From assembly GCA_963736175.1 (NCBI GenBank), contig CAVTNU010000002.1, forward strand, positions 434,001 to 498,000: a stretch of DNA of 64,000 bases. The letters run 5' to 3'. The notes beneath the pieces were generated by a model that ran no database searches, was not told the origin of the DNA, and saw only the letters and a list, made by a program, of their open reading frames with translations. Of this stretch, positions 52,413-61,651 are shown one piece after another. Source of the DNA: Rhodoblastus sp963736175 (GTDB lineage: Bacteria; Pseudomonadota; Alphaproteobacteria; Rhizobiales; Beijerinckiaceae). Numbering within the stretch: position 1 is the stretch's first letter; each line of letters opens with the position of its first letter. The position numbers were made by a program, and so were the translations under genes.

Positions 52413-53372
52413 TCAGGCGACCTTTTCGCGCAATTGTCTCGGCAGCGGGAAGGAGACATGTTCGCTGGCGGTGGTTATCGTGCTGATTTCCAGCCGATAG
52501 CGGTTTTCGAACGCGCCGAGGATTTCCTCGACCAGGACTTCCGGCGCCGAGGCCCCCGCCGTCACGCCGAGCGATTTGATCCCTTCAAACAGGCTCCAGT
52601 CAATGTCGGTCGCGCGCAGCACGAGCTGGACGCGCGGACAGCCGTTGCGTTCGGCGACTTCCTTCAGGCGCAGCGAATTAGAGGAGTTTGGCGAGCCGAC
52701 GACGATAAAGGCGTCGATGTTGGACGCGATCTGTTTGACCGCTTCTTGCCGATTGGTGGTGGCGTAGCAAATGTCGCGCTTCTGCGGTCCGATGATTTGC
52801 GGATATTTTTTGCGCAGGGACGAGACCACAGCTTCCATATCGTCGAGCGACAAAGTCGTCTGGGTGACAAACGCCAGTGAATCGTTGACCGTAAAGGGCA
52901 ATGCTTCGACGTCGTCGGCGTTTTCGACTAGGGTTACGGCGCCTTCGGGCAATTGGCCCATCGTGCCGACGACCTCCGGATGGCCCTTATGGCCGACCAG
53001 AATCACGTGGCGTCCGCGGCCGTAGTGGATTTCGGCTTCGCGATGCACTTTGGTGACCAGCGGGCAGGTGGCGTCAATGGCGAGGAGCTTGCGCGCTTCG
53101 GCCACGGCCGGAACCGACTTTGGAACGCCGTGCGCGGAAAATATCACGGGGGCGCTTTCGTCAAGAATTTCGTCAAGCTCTTCGATGAAAATGGCGCCCT
53201 TCGTCGTAAGGGATTCAACGACATAGCGGTTGTGAACGATTTCGTGGCGGACATAGACGGGCGCGCCGAATTTGGCCAGCGCCTGTTCGACGACGTCGAT
53301 AGCGCGCACGACGCCCGCGCAGAAACCGCGCGGAGCGCAAAGATAGGCGTGCAAAATCGGTTTGGCGTTCAT
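52413..53372 (-). CDS. ispH: 4-hydroxy-3-methylbut-2-enyl diphosphate reductase
   Basis: This 319-residue iron-sulfur enzyme is the last of the MEP isoprenoid pathway, giving IPP and DMAPP. Cluster ligands are Cys18 (APRGFCAGVVRAID), Cys103 (DATCPLVTKVHREAE) and Cys202 (RDICYATTNRQEAV). Substrate-binding residues lie in HEIVHNRYVVESL, SAHGVPKSV, GHKGHPEVVGTMG and VVGSPNSSNS. The ATG at 53372 is family-consistent. It converges with kdsD. Confidence 0.97.
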   Translation of the reverse strand: MNAKPILHAYLCAPRGFCAGVVRAIDVVEQALAKFGAPVYVRHEIVHNRYVVESLTTKGAIFIEELDEILDESAPVIFSAHGVPKSVPAVAEARKLLAIDATCPLVTKVHREAEIHYGRGRHVILVGHKGHPEVVGTMGQLPEGAVTLVENADDVEALPFTVNDSLAFVTQTTLSLDDMEAVVSSLRKKYPQIIGPQKRDICYATTNRQEAVKQIASNIDAFIVVGSPNSSNSLRLKEVAERNGCPRVQLVLRATDIDWSLFEGIKSLGVTAGASAPEVLVEEILGAFENRYRLEISTITTASEHVSFPLPRQLREKVA

Positions 53373-53619
53373 GTTCCAGCTCGCGCTTCAAGAGCAAATT
53401 CGCCAATAGCCGCGAGGCTCTTCGGGAAAATGCGGTGAAACAAATCGCCAGGGCTCTCATTCGTCTGAGAAAAGCGCCGAGCGACGTCCTTGTTTTGGGC
53501 GCGCGCGCGCCTTTCTGTCAAGCCGGCGCGCCGAAATCACACGCGCCGCGTTCGCGCCGCATTCTCCCCTTATCCGGACGCTCGCCCCACCCGTCTGATT
53601 CTCCGCAACAAGGCTGTTC

Positions 53620-55473
53620 ATGTCCGAACTCGCGTCGCAAACGAGTTTTCTTGCGCCCATCCTGGTTTTTCTCGCCGCCGCCGTCATCGCCGTGCCTTTG
53701 TTCAGGTTCGCGGGGTTTGGCGCCGTCATCGGCTATCTGGCGGCGGGCATGGCGATCGGCCCGTCCGGGTTTCGCCTGATCGCCGATCCGGCGACAACGC
53801 TGAATATCGCCGAACTTGGCGTCGTTCTGCTGCTGTTTCTGATCGGCCTTTCACTGAAGCCGGCGCGTTTTGTCGCCATGAGCCGCGATATTGGCCTGAT
53901 CGGCCTCAGCCAGATGGCGATCTGCGCGTTTTTGATCGGCGCGGCGGCGGAGAAAATTCTCGGGCTTGGCCGTTACGGCGCCGGCGTCGCCGGCATTTCG
54001 CTGGCGTTCTCGGCCACGGCCATCGCTTTGCAGTTGCTCGACGAGCGCGGCGACGGGCAAACCGAATACGGACGGCGCTCCTTTGCCGTCCTGCTCGCCC
54101 AGGACATCGCCGTTGTGCCGGTTCTGGCCCTGATCCCGTTGATTTCCAGTCGCCATCCGGCGCTGGCCGGGTCGATGAAAGAAGCCTTGTTCAGCTTATC
54201 GCAGGCCTTCGCGGCGCTGTCTTTCGTCATCATCGCCGGCCATTATGCGCTCAATCCGCTGTTTCGCGTGCTGGCGCGCGCCAACGCGCGCGAGGTCATG
54301 ACGGCGGCGGCTTTGTTGATCGTGCTGGGCGCGGCGCTGTTGATGCAATCGGTCGGCATGTCGATGGCGCTCGGCGCCTTTCTGGCGGGACTGTTGTTGT
54401 CGGAATCGAATTTTCGGCATCAGCTCGAAGCCGATATCGAGCCGTTTCGCGGTCTGCTGATGGGGCTGTTCTTCATGTCGGTCGGCATGTCGGTCGATCG
54501 TCATGTGATCGCCGCCAACGCGCTTTTGCTGGCGGGCGGCGCGCTGGCGATCATCATTTTGAAAATGGCGGTGGTTTTCGGCTTGTTCAGGGCGCGCGGA
54601 ACGCCTTGGCGCGAGGCGCTCAAGGCGGGCGGCGTGTTGACGCCGGCCGGCGAGTTTTCCTTCGCGATATTTCCGCTGGCGGCGGCGCATCGGCTGATGG
54701 AGCCCTCGCAAGCCAATCTGCTGGCGGCGCTGGCGGCGTTGACGATGGTGCTTGGTCCTTTGATCGCCAAATTGAGCGAACAATTCGTGGCGCGATGGAA
54801 AATCGCGCCGCAGACGGATCCGGGGCAGGACAGCGTGCTGGAGTTGCCGCCCGACAAGCGGGGCAGCGTGCTGGCGATCGGTTTCGGCCGCTTCGGCCAG
54901 ATCGCCTTGCAGCCTCTGCTTGCCGAACGAATTGACGTCACCGTGATCGATCTTTCGGTCGAACGCGTCCGCAACGCTGGCCGGTTCGGCTTCAAGGTCT
55001 ATTTCGGCGACGGCGCGCGACTCGACGTCTTGCGCGCCGCCGGCGCGGCCCAGGCGCGCGTTATCGCCATCTGTATCGACGATCGCGCTAGCGCCAGCGC
55101 CATCGCCGCTCTGGCTCAAGAGAATTTTCCTTTGGCGCGCGTGTTCGCCCGGGCTTACGACCGCAATCATGCGCTCGAACTCATCGAATGCGGCGTCGAC
55201 TATCAGATCAGGGAGACGTTCGAATCCGCCTTGGCTTTTGGCGGCGCCGCGCTGCTTGAGCTGAAAGAGGATCCAGATCGGGCCAAAGACGTAGTCGAAG
55301 CCGTGCGCCGCCGCGATCTCGACCGTTTCGCGGTGCAGCAGGCGGGCGGGGCGCCGCTGCCGCTCTATTCGGCGCAGGCGCGCCTCGCCCCCGAGCCGCT
55401 GACCCGTCCGATCAAGAAATCCAAGGGCCTGACCAAGGAAAGTCAGGATATTGTCGATACGCCGGCAAATTAG
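53620..55473 (+). CDS. Kef-type monovalent cation:proton antiporter (CPA2) with TrkA-N domain
   Basis: This 617-residue inner-membrane antiporter has residues 1 to about 390 as 12-13 helices of the CPA2 fold (FAGFGAVIGYLAAGMAIGPS, LLLFLIGLSLKPARF, AQDIAVVPVLALIPLIS, GAFLAGLLLSESNFRHQLEA). The C-terminal TrkA-N NAD-binding domain (LAIGFGRFGQIALQPLLAER, YFGDGARLDVLRAAGA) gates transport in KefB/KefC. It probably exports potassium under electrophile or pH stress. The adjacent gshA gene fits, because Kef systems are controlled by glutathione adducts. Confidence 0.93.
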   Translation: MSELASQTSFLAPILVFLAAAVIAVPLFRFAGFGAVIGYLAAGMAIGPSGFRLIADPATTLNIAELGVVLLLFLIGLSLKPARFVAMSRDIGLIGLSQMAICAFLIGAAAEKILGLGRYGAGVAGISLAFSATAIALQLLDERGDGQTEYGRRSFAVLLAQDIAVVPVLALIPLISSRHPALAGSMKEALFSLSQAFAALSFVIIAGHYALNPLFRVLARANAREVMTAAALLIVLGAALLMQSVGMSMALGAFLAGLLLSESNFRHQLEADIEPFRGLLMGLFFMSVGMSVDRHVIAANALLLAGGALAIIILKMAVVFGLFRARGTPWREALKAGGVLTPAGEFSFAIFPLAAAHRLMEPSQANLLAALAALTMVLGPLIAKLSEQFVARWKIAPQTDPGQDSVLELPPDKRGSVLAIGFGRFGQIALQPLLAERIDVTVIDLSVERVRNAGRFGFKVYFGDGARLDVLRAAGAAQARVIAICIDDRASASAIAALAQENFPLARVFARAYDRNHALELIECGVDYQIRETFESALAFGGAALLELKEDPDRAKDVVEAVRRRDLDRFAVQQAGGAPLPLYSAQARLAPEPLTRPIKKSKGLTKESQDIVDTPAN

Positions 55474-55676
55474 AGGCCTATTCAACATTATAGATGTTCG
55501 AACTGCGGTCGGCGGTTCGGCTGGGTCGGGCGCCTCGGCTTTCGGCGTCGGCGACAACAAAAACGACATTTTCGCGCGCTCGTTGCGTTGTCACAATCTT
55601 GCCCCTATCTAAAGGACGGCGGCGCGCCCTGGGGCGCGGCGCTTTTTTGATGACACCCCCGTTCGAAAGACCTGCG

Positions 55677-57062
55677 ATGGCCCGCGATGTTAGCGATCAA
55701 ACGACCGTCTCGTCGCGCGCCGAACTGGTTGAGTGGCTAGCGCAAGGCGCAAAGCCAGACGGCCCGTTCCTGATTGGCGCGGAACATGAGAAGATCCCTT
55801 TTTACAAGGCGGACCGCACAAGCGTGCCGTATGAAGCCAGCGGCGGAAACGGCCGTGGCGGCGTGCGCGATTTGTTGGAAGGCCTGCGGGCGGCGAGCGG
55901 TTGGTCGCCCATTGAGGATTGCGGCGCGCTGATAGGCCTGTACGACGAGAACGGCGGCGGCGCCATTTCGCTGGAGCCGGGCGGTCAGTTTGAATTGTCG
56001 GGCGCTCCGATGGCCGACGCGCACGCAAACGCCGCCGAGGCGCAGGCGCACATGACCGCGCTCCAGCCGATCGCGGAACGGCTGGGCATTGGCTTCCTCG
56101 ATTTGGGCATGAGCCCGAAATGGACGCGGGCGCAGACGCCGATCATGCCCAAGCAACGCTATCAGATCATGGCGCGCTATATGCCGAAAGTCGGCGGCCT
56201 TGGCCTCGATATGATGTTTCGCACCGCGACGGTTCAGGTCAATCTCGATTTCGCCTCGGAAGCCGACATGGTTCGCAAGATGCGCGTATCGCTGGCGCTG
56301 CAGCCGCTGATCACGGCGCTGTTCGCCCATTCGCCGTTTACCGACGGACGCCCGAATGGCTATCTGTCAATGCGCTCGCAGATTTGGCGCGACACCGACG
56401 CCGCGCGCACCGGCATGCTGCCCTTCGTGTTCGAGCCGGGAATGAGCTTTGAGCGTTACGTCGATTATGCGCTCGACGTGCCGATGTATTTCGTCAAGCG
56501 CGACGAAACCTATCACGATGTGGCGGGCGCAAGTTTCCGCGATCTGCTCGAGGGGCGTCTTCCCGCCTTGCCGGGCGAGCGCGCGACCATGTCGGATTGG
56601 GCCAATCACCTTTCCACCATTTTCCCGGAAGTACGGCTCAAACGTTATATCGAGATGCGCGGCGCCGACGTCGGCCCACGCTCTCATATTCCGGCGCTTT
56701 CGGCTTTCTGCGCCGGCCTGTTGTATGACTCGGGCGCGCTCAACTCGGCGCTGGACCTGACCAAAGGCTGGAGCGCGCAACAGTGCGAGGAATTGCGCGC
56801 CGCCGTTCCGGCGCAGGGGCTCAAGGCGCGCATCGCCGGACGTTCGCTGCGCGACGTGGCGATCGAGGTCTTGGCGATTTCCAGCGAAGGCCTGCGCCGA
56901 CGCGGGCGACGCAACGACGCGGGCGAAGACGAGCGAATCCATCTCGCGCCGCTGCAAAAGATCGCCGAGGACGGCCGCACTTTGGCCGAAGAGCTTTTGG
57001 CGCGGTATCACGGCCGCTGGGGCGAAAACGTCGAGCCGGCCTTTGAGGAATGCGAATTTTAG
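55677..57062 (+). CDS. gshA: Glutamate-cysteine ligase (plant-type GshA)
   Basis: This 461-residue enzyme catalyses the first step of glutathione synthesis (gamma-glutamylcysteine). It belongs to the alphaproteobacterial/plant class: GPFLIGAEHEKIPFYKADRT, ISLEPGGQFELSGAPM, QRYQIMARYMPKVGGLGLDM and TVQVNLDFASEADMVRKMRV are hallmark stretches. I chose the ATG at 55677 (MARDVSDQTTVSSRAELV), the usual family start; an in-frame ATG at 55650 would add nine residues. It follows the Kef antiporter by about 200 bp. Confidence 0.95.
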   Translation: MARDVSDQTTVSSRAELVEWLAQGAKPDGPFLIGAEHEKIPFYKADRTSVPYEASGGNGRGGVRDLLEGLRAASGWSPIEDCGALIGLYDENGGGAISLEPGGQFELSGAPMADAHANAAEAQAHMTALQPIAERLGIGFLDLGMSPKWTRAQTPIMPKQRYQIMARYMPKVGGLGLDMMFRTATVQVNLDFASEADMVRKMRVSLALQPLITALFAHSPFTDGRPNGYLSMRSQIWRDTDAARTGMLPFVFEPGMSFERYVDYALDVPMYFVKRDETYHDVAGASFRDLLEGRLPALPGERATMSDWANHLSTIFPEVRLKRYIEMRGADVGPRSHIPALSAFCAGLLYDSGALNSALDLTKGWSAQQCEELRAAVPAQGLKARIAGRSLRDVAIEVLAISSEGLRRRGRRNDAGEDERIHLAPLQKIAEDGRTLAEELLARYHGRWGENVEPAFEECEF

Positions 57063-57083
57063 ACGACGAGCCGGCGCGCATAT

Positions 57084-57434
57084 TCAGCCGTGATCAGCCG
57101 TTTGATGTAAAACACGCTGGATCAGCATCACGAAAAGCGCCAGCAGCGCGCCGCCAGCCAGAGCGACGCCGGCTTGCGGCGCCAAAGCGGATGACGTAAA
57201 CCCGCCAACGTTGCGAGCGGCGCCGGCGAGCAGATTGGGCGAGAGGATATTGGCGAGCTGACCGGCTATGCCGCCGCCAAGCAGCCCGGCGATAACGGCG
57301 CCGCCGGCCCCCAGCGCCCGCGCGAAACGGCAGCAGGCCGCCTCGACCATCGCGCCGGCGAGCGCGCCGCAAATAAGCTGCAATGCAAAACCCGCGACGC
57401 CGCCACTCATCACGCCCGTCTCCGCTGCGTCCAT
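57084..57434 (-). CDS. Small glycine-rich membrane protein
   Basis: This 116-residue protein has three or four hydrophobic Gly/Ala-rich segments (GVAGFALQLICGALAGAMVE, AGGAVIAGLLGGGIAGQLAN, VALAGGALLALFVMLIQRVL). The IAGLLGGGIAGQL stretch resembles a family of small Rhizobiales membrane proteins with no known function. The ATG at 57434 has only a weak ribosome site; an ATG ten codons in is an alternative. It converges with gshA. Confidence 0.65.
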   Translation of the reverse strand: MDAAETGVMSGGVAGFALQLICGALAGAMVEAACCRFARALGAGGAVIAGLLGGGIAGQLANILSPNLLAGAARNVGGFTSSALAPQAGVALAGGALLALFVMLIQRVLHQTADHG

Positions 57435-57696
57435 CAAAACAATTTCAATACGCGCCTTAGACGAAAGTCTAGCGTATTTTGATGATGGGTCAACGACGCT
57501 GTTCGGCCGGCGAAGGCAAGCGTTTACACGCGCTTAGGCTAAAATGTTTCGAGAAGGTCATTTACTGCTTAGTTGAGAGCGTTTTCTTTCCGAAGACGTC
57601 GAGCGGTTCTTCAGAATATGCCTAAGCATCAAGCAAATCCGACACGCCCCGACAATCGGAGGGAGCTTTGTTCAGGCGCGCCGGACTTGATTTGTT

Positions 57697-57780
57697 TCAC
57701 CAAATATGGACCAACACAGCCGTCATCAGGAAACAGGCGGCGCAAATCGCCATAATATCGAGCTTCAGCGAGGTGTCCAT
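57697..57780 (-). CDS. 27-residue single-helix membrane peptide
   Basis: This short open frame encodes MDTSLKLDIMAICAACFLMT followed by AVLVHIW and a TGA stop. The product is one predicted membrane helix with an acidic/basic N-terminal cap. It has the clearest Shine-Dalgarno of the area, AAGGAG placed 8 nt before the ATG at 57780. It lies in a 582-bp gap between a small membrane-protein gene and the divergent TetR gene. I know no family for it. It is reminiscent of small accessory subunits of membrane complexes, but no partner is adjacent. Confidence 0.55.
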   Translation of the reverse strand: MDTSLKLDIMAICAACFLMTAVLVHIW

Positions 57781-58016
57781 CGGCTTAACTCCTTGCGTTT
57801 TGGCGTCAAACACGGCACGCGATGACCGCCGTCAACCGCCGCGCCTTATCGAGATTTGACCCCGATAATTATGAACAAAATGTAAAGGCTGTCCAAAAAA
57901 TCAGCAAGATCAAGATTTGCGCAACAATCATGTAACGTGCTTAAATTGAAGACAAATGAGGCATTTTTTGATCATCGTCTCGCAATATGGTGTCGCAGGG
58001 TCTAGGTTGAGTTCGC

Positions 58017-58655
58017 ATGAGCGACAAAATTGAAAAAAGCATAACGCCGCGTCGCGGCTACCATCATGGCCATCTCAAGGAAGCGTTGATCGAAGCGGCG
58101 CGCGCTCTGGTCGCCGAGCGCGGACCGGCCGGCTTTACGCTGGCGGAGGCGGCCAAGCGCGTTGGCGTGACGGGGGCGGCGCCCTATCGCCATTTTACCG
58201 ATCGCGATGCGTTGCTCGATGAGTTGGCCCGGCGCGGCTTCGAGGATTTTGGCGACCGGCTGGAGCGCGCCTGGGACGAAGGCAAGCCGAACGCTTTTTT
58301 AGCCGCCCAACGCATGGGCGAAGCCTATCAGCGGTTCGCGCGCGAGGAGCCCGGCCTCTACAGCGCCATGTTCGGCTATCAGCGCGGCGAAAGGGCTGAC
58401 GTTTCGAGCGTCGCCGCCGATCGCGCGTTCGCGACCCTGGAGCAGTCCGCCGCCGCCTTGTTGCGCCATTTCGGCGCGCCGGATTCGAATTCGCGCCTGC
58501 TCGCCCTGCAAATCTGGTCGCTTTCGCACGGCGTGGCGAGTTTGGCCAAGACCGGAGTTTTCGTCGCGCTTGGCCATGAGCCGGGGTCCATCATGGACGC
58601 TGGCGCCAGCGCAATTATCGAGACGGCGGTGCGTCAGGCGCTGGGCGCCCGCTAG
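58017..58655 (+). CDS. TetR/AcrR-family transcriptional regulator (WHG-domain type)
   Basis: This 212-residue repressor has an N-terminal helix-turn-helix: GYHHGHLKEALIEAARALVA, then FTLAEAAKRVGVTGAAPYRH and FTDRDALLDELARRGF. The ligand domain contains AMFGYQRGERAD and a late IWSLSHGVASLAKTG, the conserved W-H-G-like region of the subfamily. The ligand is unknown. It is followed on the same strand by an unknown gene and a FAD oxidoreductase, with a TetR-style palindrome at 59416-59434 as a plausible operator. Confidence 0.9.
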   Translation: MSDKIEKSITPRRGYHHGHLKEALIEAARALVAERGPAGFTLAEAAKRVGVTGAAPYRHFTDRDALLDELARRGFEDFGDRLERAWDEGKPNAFLAAQRMGEAYQRFAREEPGLYSAMFGYQRGERADVSSVAADRAFATLEQSAAALLRHFGAPDSNSRLLALQIWSLSHGVASLAKTGVFVALGHEPGSIMDAGASAIIETAVRQALGAR

Positions 58656-58714
58656 CGAGAGCGTGGCGCGATCCCATATTGTTAATTAGAAGCGAAGCGC
58701 GGGAGGCGATGCCC

Positions 58715-59347
58715 ATGAGCGAACGCGGCGCGGTCTGCGACGCCAGCGACGAGGCGAAGTTTCTCAGGATGAGCGCGGGCGCGCGGGCGTTCTCGCGCAG
58801 CGAGGCGGGCGCATTCGAACAGGATCTGCGGCGCGCGCGCGCGCGCGAAGCGGCCGCGCAGGCCGATCCGGCCAGCGCCGACGTCGAGCTGAGACGCGCG
58901 AGTTTCGAAAAATGGCGGCTGATCCACCATTGGGCGCGCCATCATCCCTATCGCGACAGTCCGCGCGTCAGACGCCCCGACCAATGGCGCGACGCGCTCA
59001 AACGATTCCGTCCATTGCGCGACAGCGAACTGATCGACTGGCTGGCGTTGCAGATCGAGGTGGCGATCAACCTCGCCCGCGGGGTGCAGGACATGCGCCC
59101 GCGCGACCCCGGCCCGACCTGGCTGGCGACGCTCGAATACGTCGCCAATCGCAAGCGCAAGGCGCTGGCTGTGCTGCACTGGGCGGAGGCGGCGGCGAAG
59201 GATGGCTGCTTCACCGTCGATACAGCTTGGCGCGCGAGGGGCGACGGCAAGTTGGGCGACGCCCTGTCCGGCGGCGCGCCGACCGATTTCGGGCAGGGCG
59301 ACGGCGGCCACGAAGGCGTGCCGTTCGTCGTCGAGAGGAAATCCTAA
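58715..59347 (+). CDS. Hypothetical protein
   Basis: I do not recognise this 210-residue, charged, probably cytosolic protein. It is rich in Arg/Ala/Asp/Trp with no signal peptide or membrane helix. Notable segments are SFEKWRLIHHWARHHPYRDS, LRDSELIDWLALQIEVAINL and VANRKRKALAVLHWAEAAAK, and the tail is Gly/Asp-rich. The ATG at 58715 has GGAGG 8 nt upstream and is better placed than the ATG at 58709. It lies 60 bp after the TetR gene and 117 bp before the oxidoreductase gene. Confidence 0.65.
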   Translation: MSERGAVCDASDEAKFLRMSAGARAFSRSEAGAFEQDLRRARAREAAAQADPASADVELRRASFEKWRLIHHWARHHPYRDSPRVRRPDQWRDALKRFRPLRDSELIDWLALQIEVAINLARGVQDMRPRDPGPTWLATLEYVANRKRKALAVLHWAEAAAKDGCFTVDTAWRARGDGKLGDALSGGAPTDFGQGDGGHEGVPFVVERKS

Positions 59348-59415
59348 GGCTTCGCCGTCAGCCAATCGCAAGGTGGAAAATATTCCGCAAGGGGCTTGCA
59401 CTCCCCTCAATGTAA

Positions 59416-59434
59416 ATGTTAATAACATTAACAT
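59416..59434. promoter_or_regulatory. Perfect palindromic operator candidate upstream of the FAD oxidoreductase
   Basis: ATGTTAAT and ATTAACAT form a perfect 8-bp inverted repeat around AAC, 30 bp before the oxidoreductase ATG, in an AT-rich island within GC-rich DNA. Size and symmetry suit a TetR-family dimer, and a TetR gene lies two genes upstream. Binding is inferred, not shown. Confidence 0.6.
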
Positions 59435-59464
59435 CAGGCGACTTAAAAGTTTCGAGAGGCGAAC

Positions 59465-61567
59465 ATGCGCACCTTCATTGCGGCGAAGATCGGCTTTCTG
59501 CCTTTCATTCTGTTCTGGGCGCTTTTTCTCGGATCGCCGAGGGCGGCGATTTTCGGCGCTTTGGCGCTTTCGCTCATCGCCAATTTTTGGGCTTGGCGGC
59601 GCGCCGAGACTAAACAGCTCGAATTGGCGGGCGCTGTCATTTTCGTTGCGCTCGCCGCGCTCCTGGCGATCGACGCGCCTTTCGCCCTCGCCAATGGGCT
59701 GCCGCTGTCCTTTCTCGGTCTTGGCCTTGCGGGCGCGCTGACGGTCTTTTGGCGAAAGCCCTGGACCGCCGACTATTCGCGCGCCGCCTTTCCGCAGATG
59801 GCGGAAAACCCGATCTTCCAAGAGATCAACGGCGCGCTTTCAACGTTGTGGAGCGTCATCTTCATCGCTCTTGCCGCCCTGCACTGGCTGCATGTCAGCG
59901 CCTTTGTCTCGGCTGGCCTGACGGCGGCCGGCGCGCTCGCCTCGATTTTCGGCCCGAAATTTCTCATCCGGCGCGCCTTGTCGAAGATAATTGCGGCGCA
60001 GGAGGACTATTCCTGGGCGCCGCCGACCTTTGACGCGACGCGGCCGGACGACGTTTACGACGTCGCCGTCGTCGGCGCGGGCGTCGGCGGGCTGACCGCG
60101 GCGGCGCTTCTGGCGGATCAGGGTCTGCGCGTCGGTGTATTCGAACATCACGTGCTGCCTGGCGGCTTTTGCCATAGCTGGTTGCGTAAACAGATGCATC
60201 AGGGCGCGCCGCTGCTGTTCCGCTTCGACGCCGGGCCGCATGATTTTTCCGGCGCGCATCCGGGCGGATCGCTCGACGTCCTGCTCAAGCGGCTCAACGT
60301 CGCCGACGAGATCGAGTGGCTGCGGCTCGACCATCGCTATATCGAGGATGGACAAACGCTCGACCCGCCGCGCGATTGGCGTGAATTTGTCGACCTTCTG
60401 GCCAAGGCCCATCCGCAGGACGGCGAAGGTGTTCACGCCTTTTTCGCGGCGATGAAGGCGATTTACGACGGGATGTTTTCGGACGTGGGCGCCAATGGCG
60501 GCGTGCCCGGCGATCCGCGCAGCGTCGAAGCGATGCTCGATGTGGCTAAGCGCCATCCCTTGTTGGCGCAATGGGGCGAGCGCCCGTTCAAGCAATTGCT
60601 CCGCCTGCACGTCAAGACCGAGCCGGCGCGCGCCGCTTTGATGCGCCTGACTGGCTATATCGGCGACGATCCGGACGTCCTGACCTGCGCCGCGATGGCG
60701 CCGATCTTCGGCTACTATTTCAACGGCGGCTTTTATCCTAAGGGCGGGACCAGCCGTTTCGCCGAAGTTCTCGCCGGCGCCGTCGAAGCGCGCGGCGGCG
60801 AGATTTTCTACAAGTCCGGCGTCGCCGAAATCCTCGTCGAAGACGGGCGCGCCTGCGGGCTTCGCCTCGTCGACGGGCGAAGGATCAAGGCGCGCACGGT
60901 GGTCGCCAATTCGGACCCGAAAAAAACCTTTCTCGAGCTCATCGACAAGGCGCAGTTGCCGGCCGACTTCCGCGCCCGTTTCGCCGGCGCCAAGCCGGCG
61001 GTCTCGGGATTTGGCGTGCATCTCGGCGTCGATTTCACGCCGCAGGGCAAGCCCCTGACCTTCGTGCGCGGCCAAACGCCATGCCTGATCGCTATCCCGG
61101 GCCTCGTCGATCCCGGCGACGCGCCGCACGGCTTCGCCGCCATCGATCTGTTCACGCTGCTGCCGCAGGACAAGGCGAAAGACTGGTTCCCCGCGACCGA
61201 CGATGGTCCGAACTGGCGAGACCATCGTTCCTCGCCCGACTATCAGGCGCGCAAGGCGGCGCTCGCCGACATCTTGATCGTCCAGGCGGAGCAGGCCTTT
61301 CCGGGCTTGCGCGAGCATATCGTCTTTCGATGCGAAGCGAGCCCGATCACCTATACCCGCTACGGTTGGTCAAGCTCCGGCGCGATTTACGGCGTCGCCG
61401 AAAACGCGCGCATCAAAGGCTCGAAAAGCCCGATCCGCGGACTGGTCGTCGCCGGGGCCGTCAACTTCGGGCCGGGCGTCGAGGCCGCCGCCATCTCCGG
61501 CGCCTGGGCGGCCGAAGCGCTCGTTCCGGGGCTGTTGTCCGGAAAAGCAGCGTCCGCGGCCGCATGA
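59465..61567 (+). CDS. Membrane-anchored FAD-dependent oxidoreductase (phytoene desaturase/retinol saturase-like) fused to six-helix domain
   Basis: This 700-residue protein has an unusual layout. Residues 1 to about 175 form some six membrane helices (GFLPFILFWALFLGS, AAIFGALALSLIANFWAW, LSFLGLGLAGALTVFW, LWSVIFIALAALHWLHV). Between them lies a conserved-looking cytosolic loop, RKPWTADYSRAAFPQM. From about residue 198 the FAD domain begins (VYDVAVVGAGVGGLTAAALL), followed by VFEHHVLPGGFCHSW, PKGGTSRFAEVLAGAVEARG and the C-terminal closure GLVVAGAVNFGPGVEAAAIS, typical of CrtI/COG1233 amine-oxidase-like flavoproteins. These act on hydrophobic polyenes or retinoids, but no carotenoid genes are nearby. 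It is probably controlled by the palindrome 30 bp upstream. Confidence 0.88.
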   Translation: MRTFIAAKIGFLPFILFWALFLGSPRAAIFGALALSLIANFWAWRRAETKQLELAGAVIFVALAALLAIDAPFALANGLPLSFLGLGLAGALTVFWRKPWTADYSRAAFPQMAENPIFQEINGALSTLWSVIFIALAALHWLHVSAFVSAGLTAAGALASIFGPKFLIRRALSKIIAAQEDYSWAPPTFDATRPDDVYDVAVVGAGVGGLTAAALLADQGLRVGVFEHHVLPGGFCHSWLRKQMHQGAPLLFRFDAGPHDFSGAHPGGSLDVLLKRLNVADEIEWLRLDHRYIEDGQTLDPPRDWREFVDLLAKAHPQDGEGVHAFFAAMKAIYDGMFSDVGANGGVPGDPRSVEAMLDVAKRHPLLAQWGERPFKQLLRLHVKTEPARAALMRLTGYIGDDPDVLTCAAMAPIFGYYFNGGFYPKGGTSRFAEVLAGAVEARGGEIFYKSGVAEILVEDGRACGLRLVDGRRIKARTVVANSDPKKTFLELIDKAQLPADFRARFAGAKPAVSGFGVHLGVDFTPQGKPLTFVRGQTPCLIAIPGLVDPGDAPHGFAAIDLFTLLPQDKAKDWFPATDDGPNWRDHRSSPDYQARKAALADILIVQAEQAFPGLREHIVFRCEASPITYTRYGWSSSGAIYGVAENARIKGSKSPIRGLVVAGAVNFGPGVEAAAISGAWAAEALVPGLLSGKAASAAA

Positions 61568-61651
61568 GGACGGACCGCCGAACGCCAAAAACATTGTTTG
61601 TTAACTATTTCGCTTCAGCGGCGTTTAACCGACAACGCGCATGTTCGGAGC

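Noticed and set aside
57697..57780. The idea that the 27-residue peptide is KdpF
   Set aside because: No kdpA/B/C genes follow and the sequence pattern differs from KdpF; only size and topology agree.
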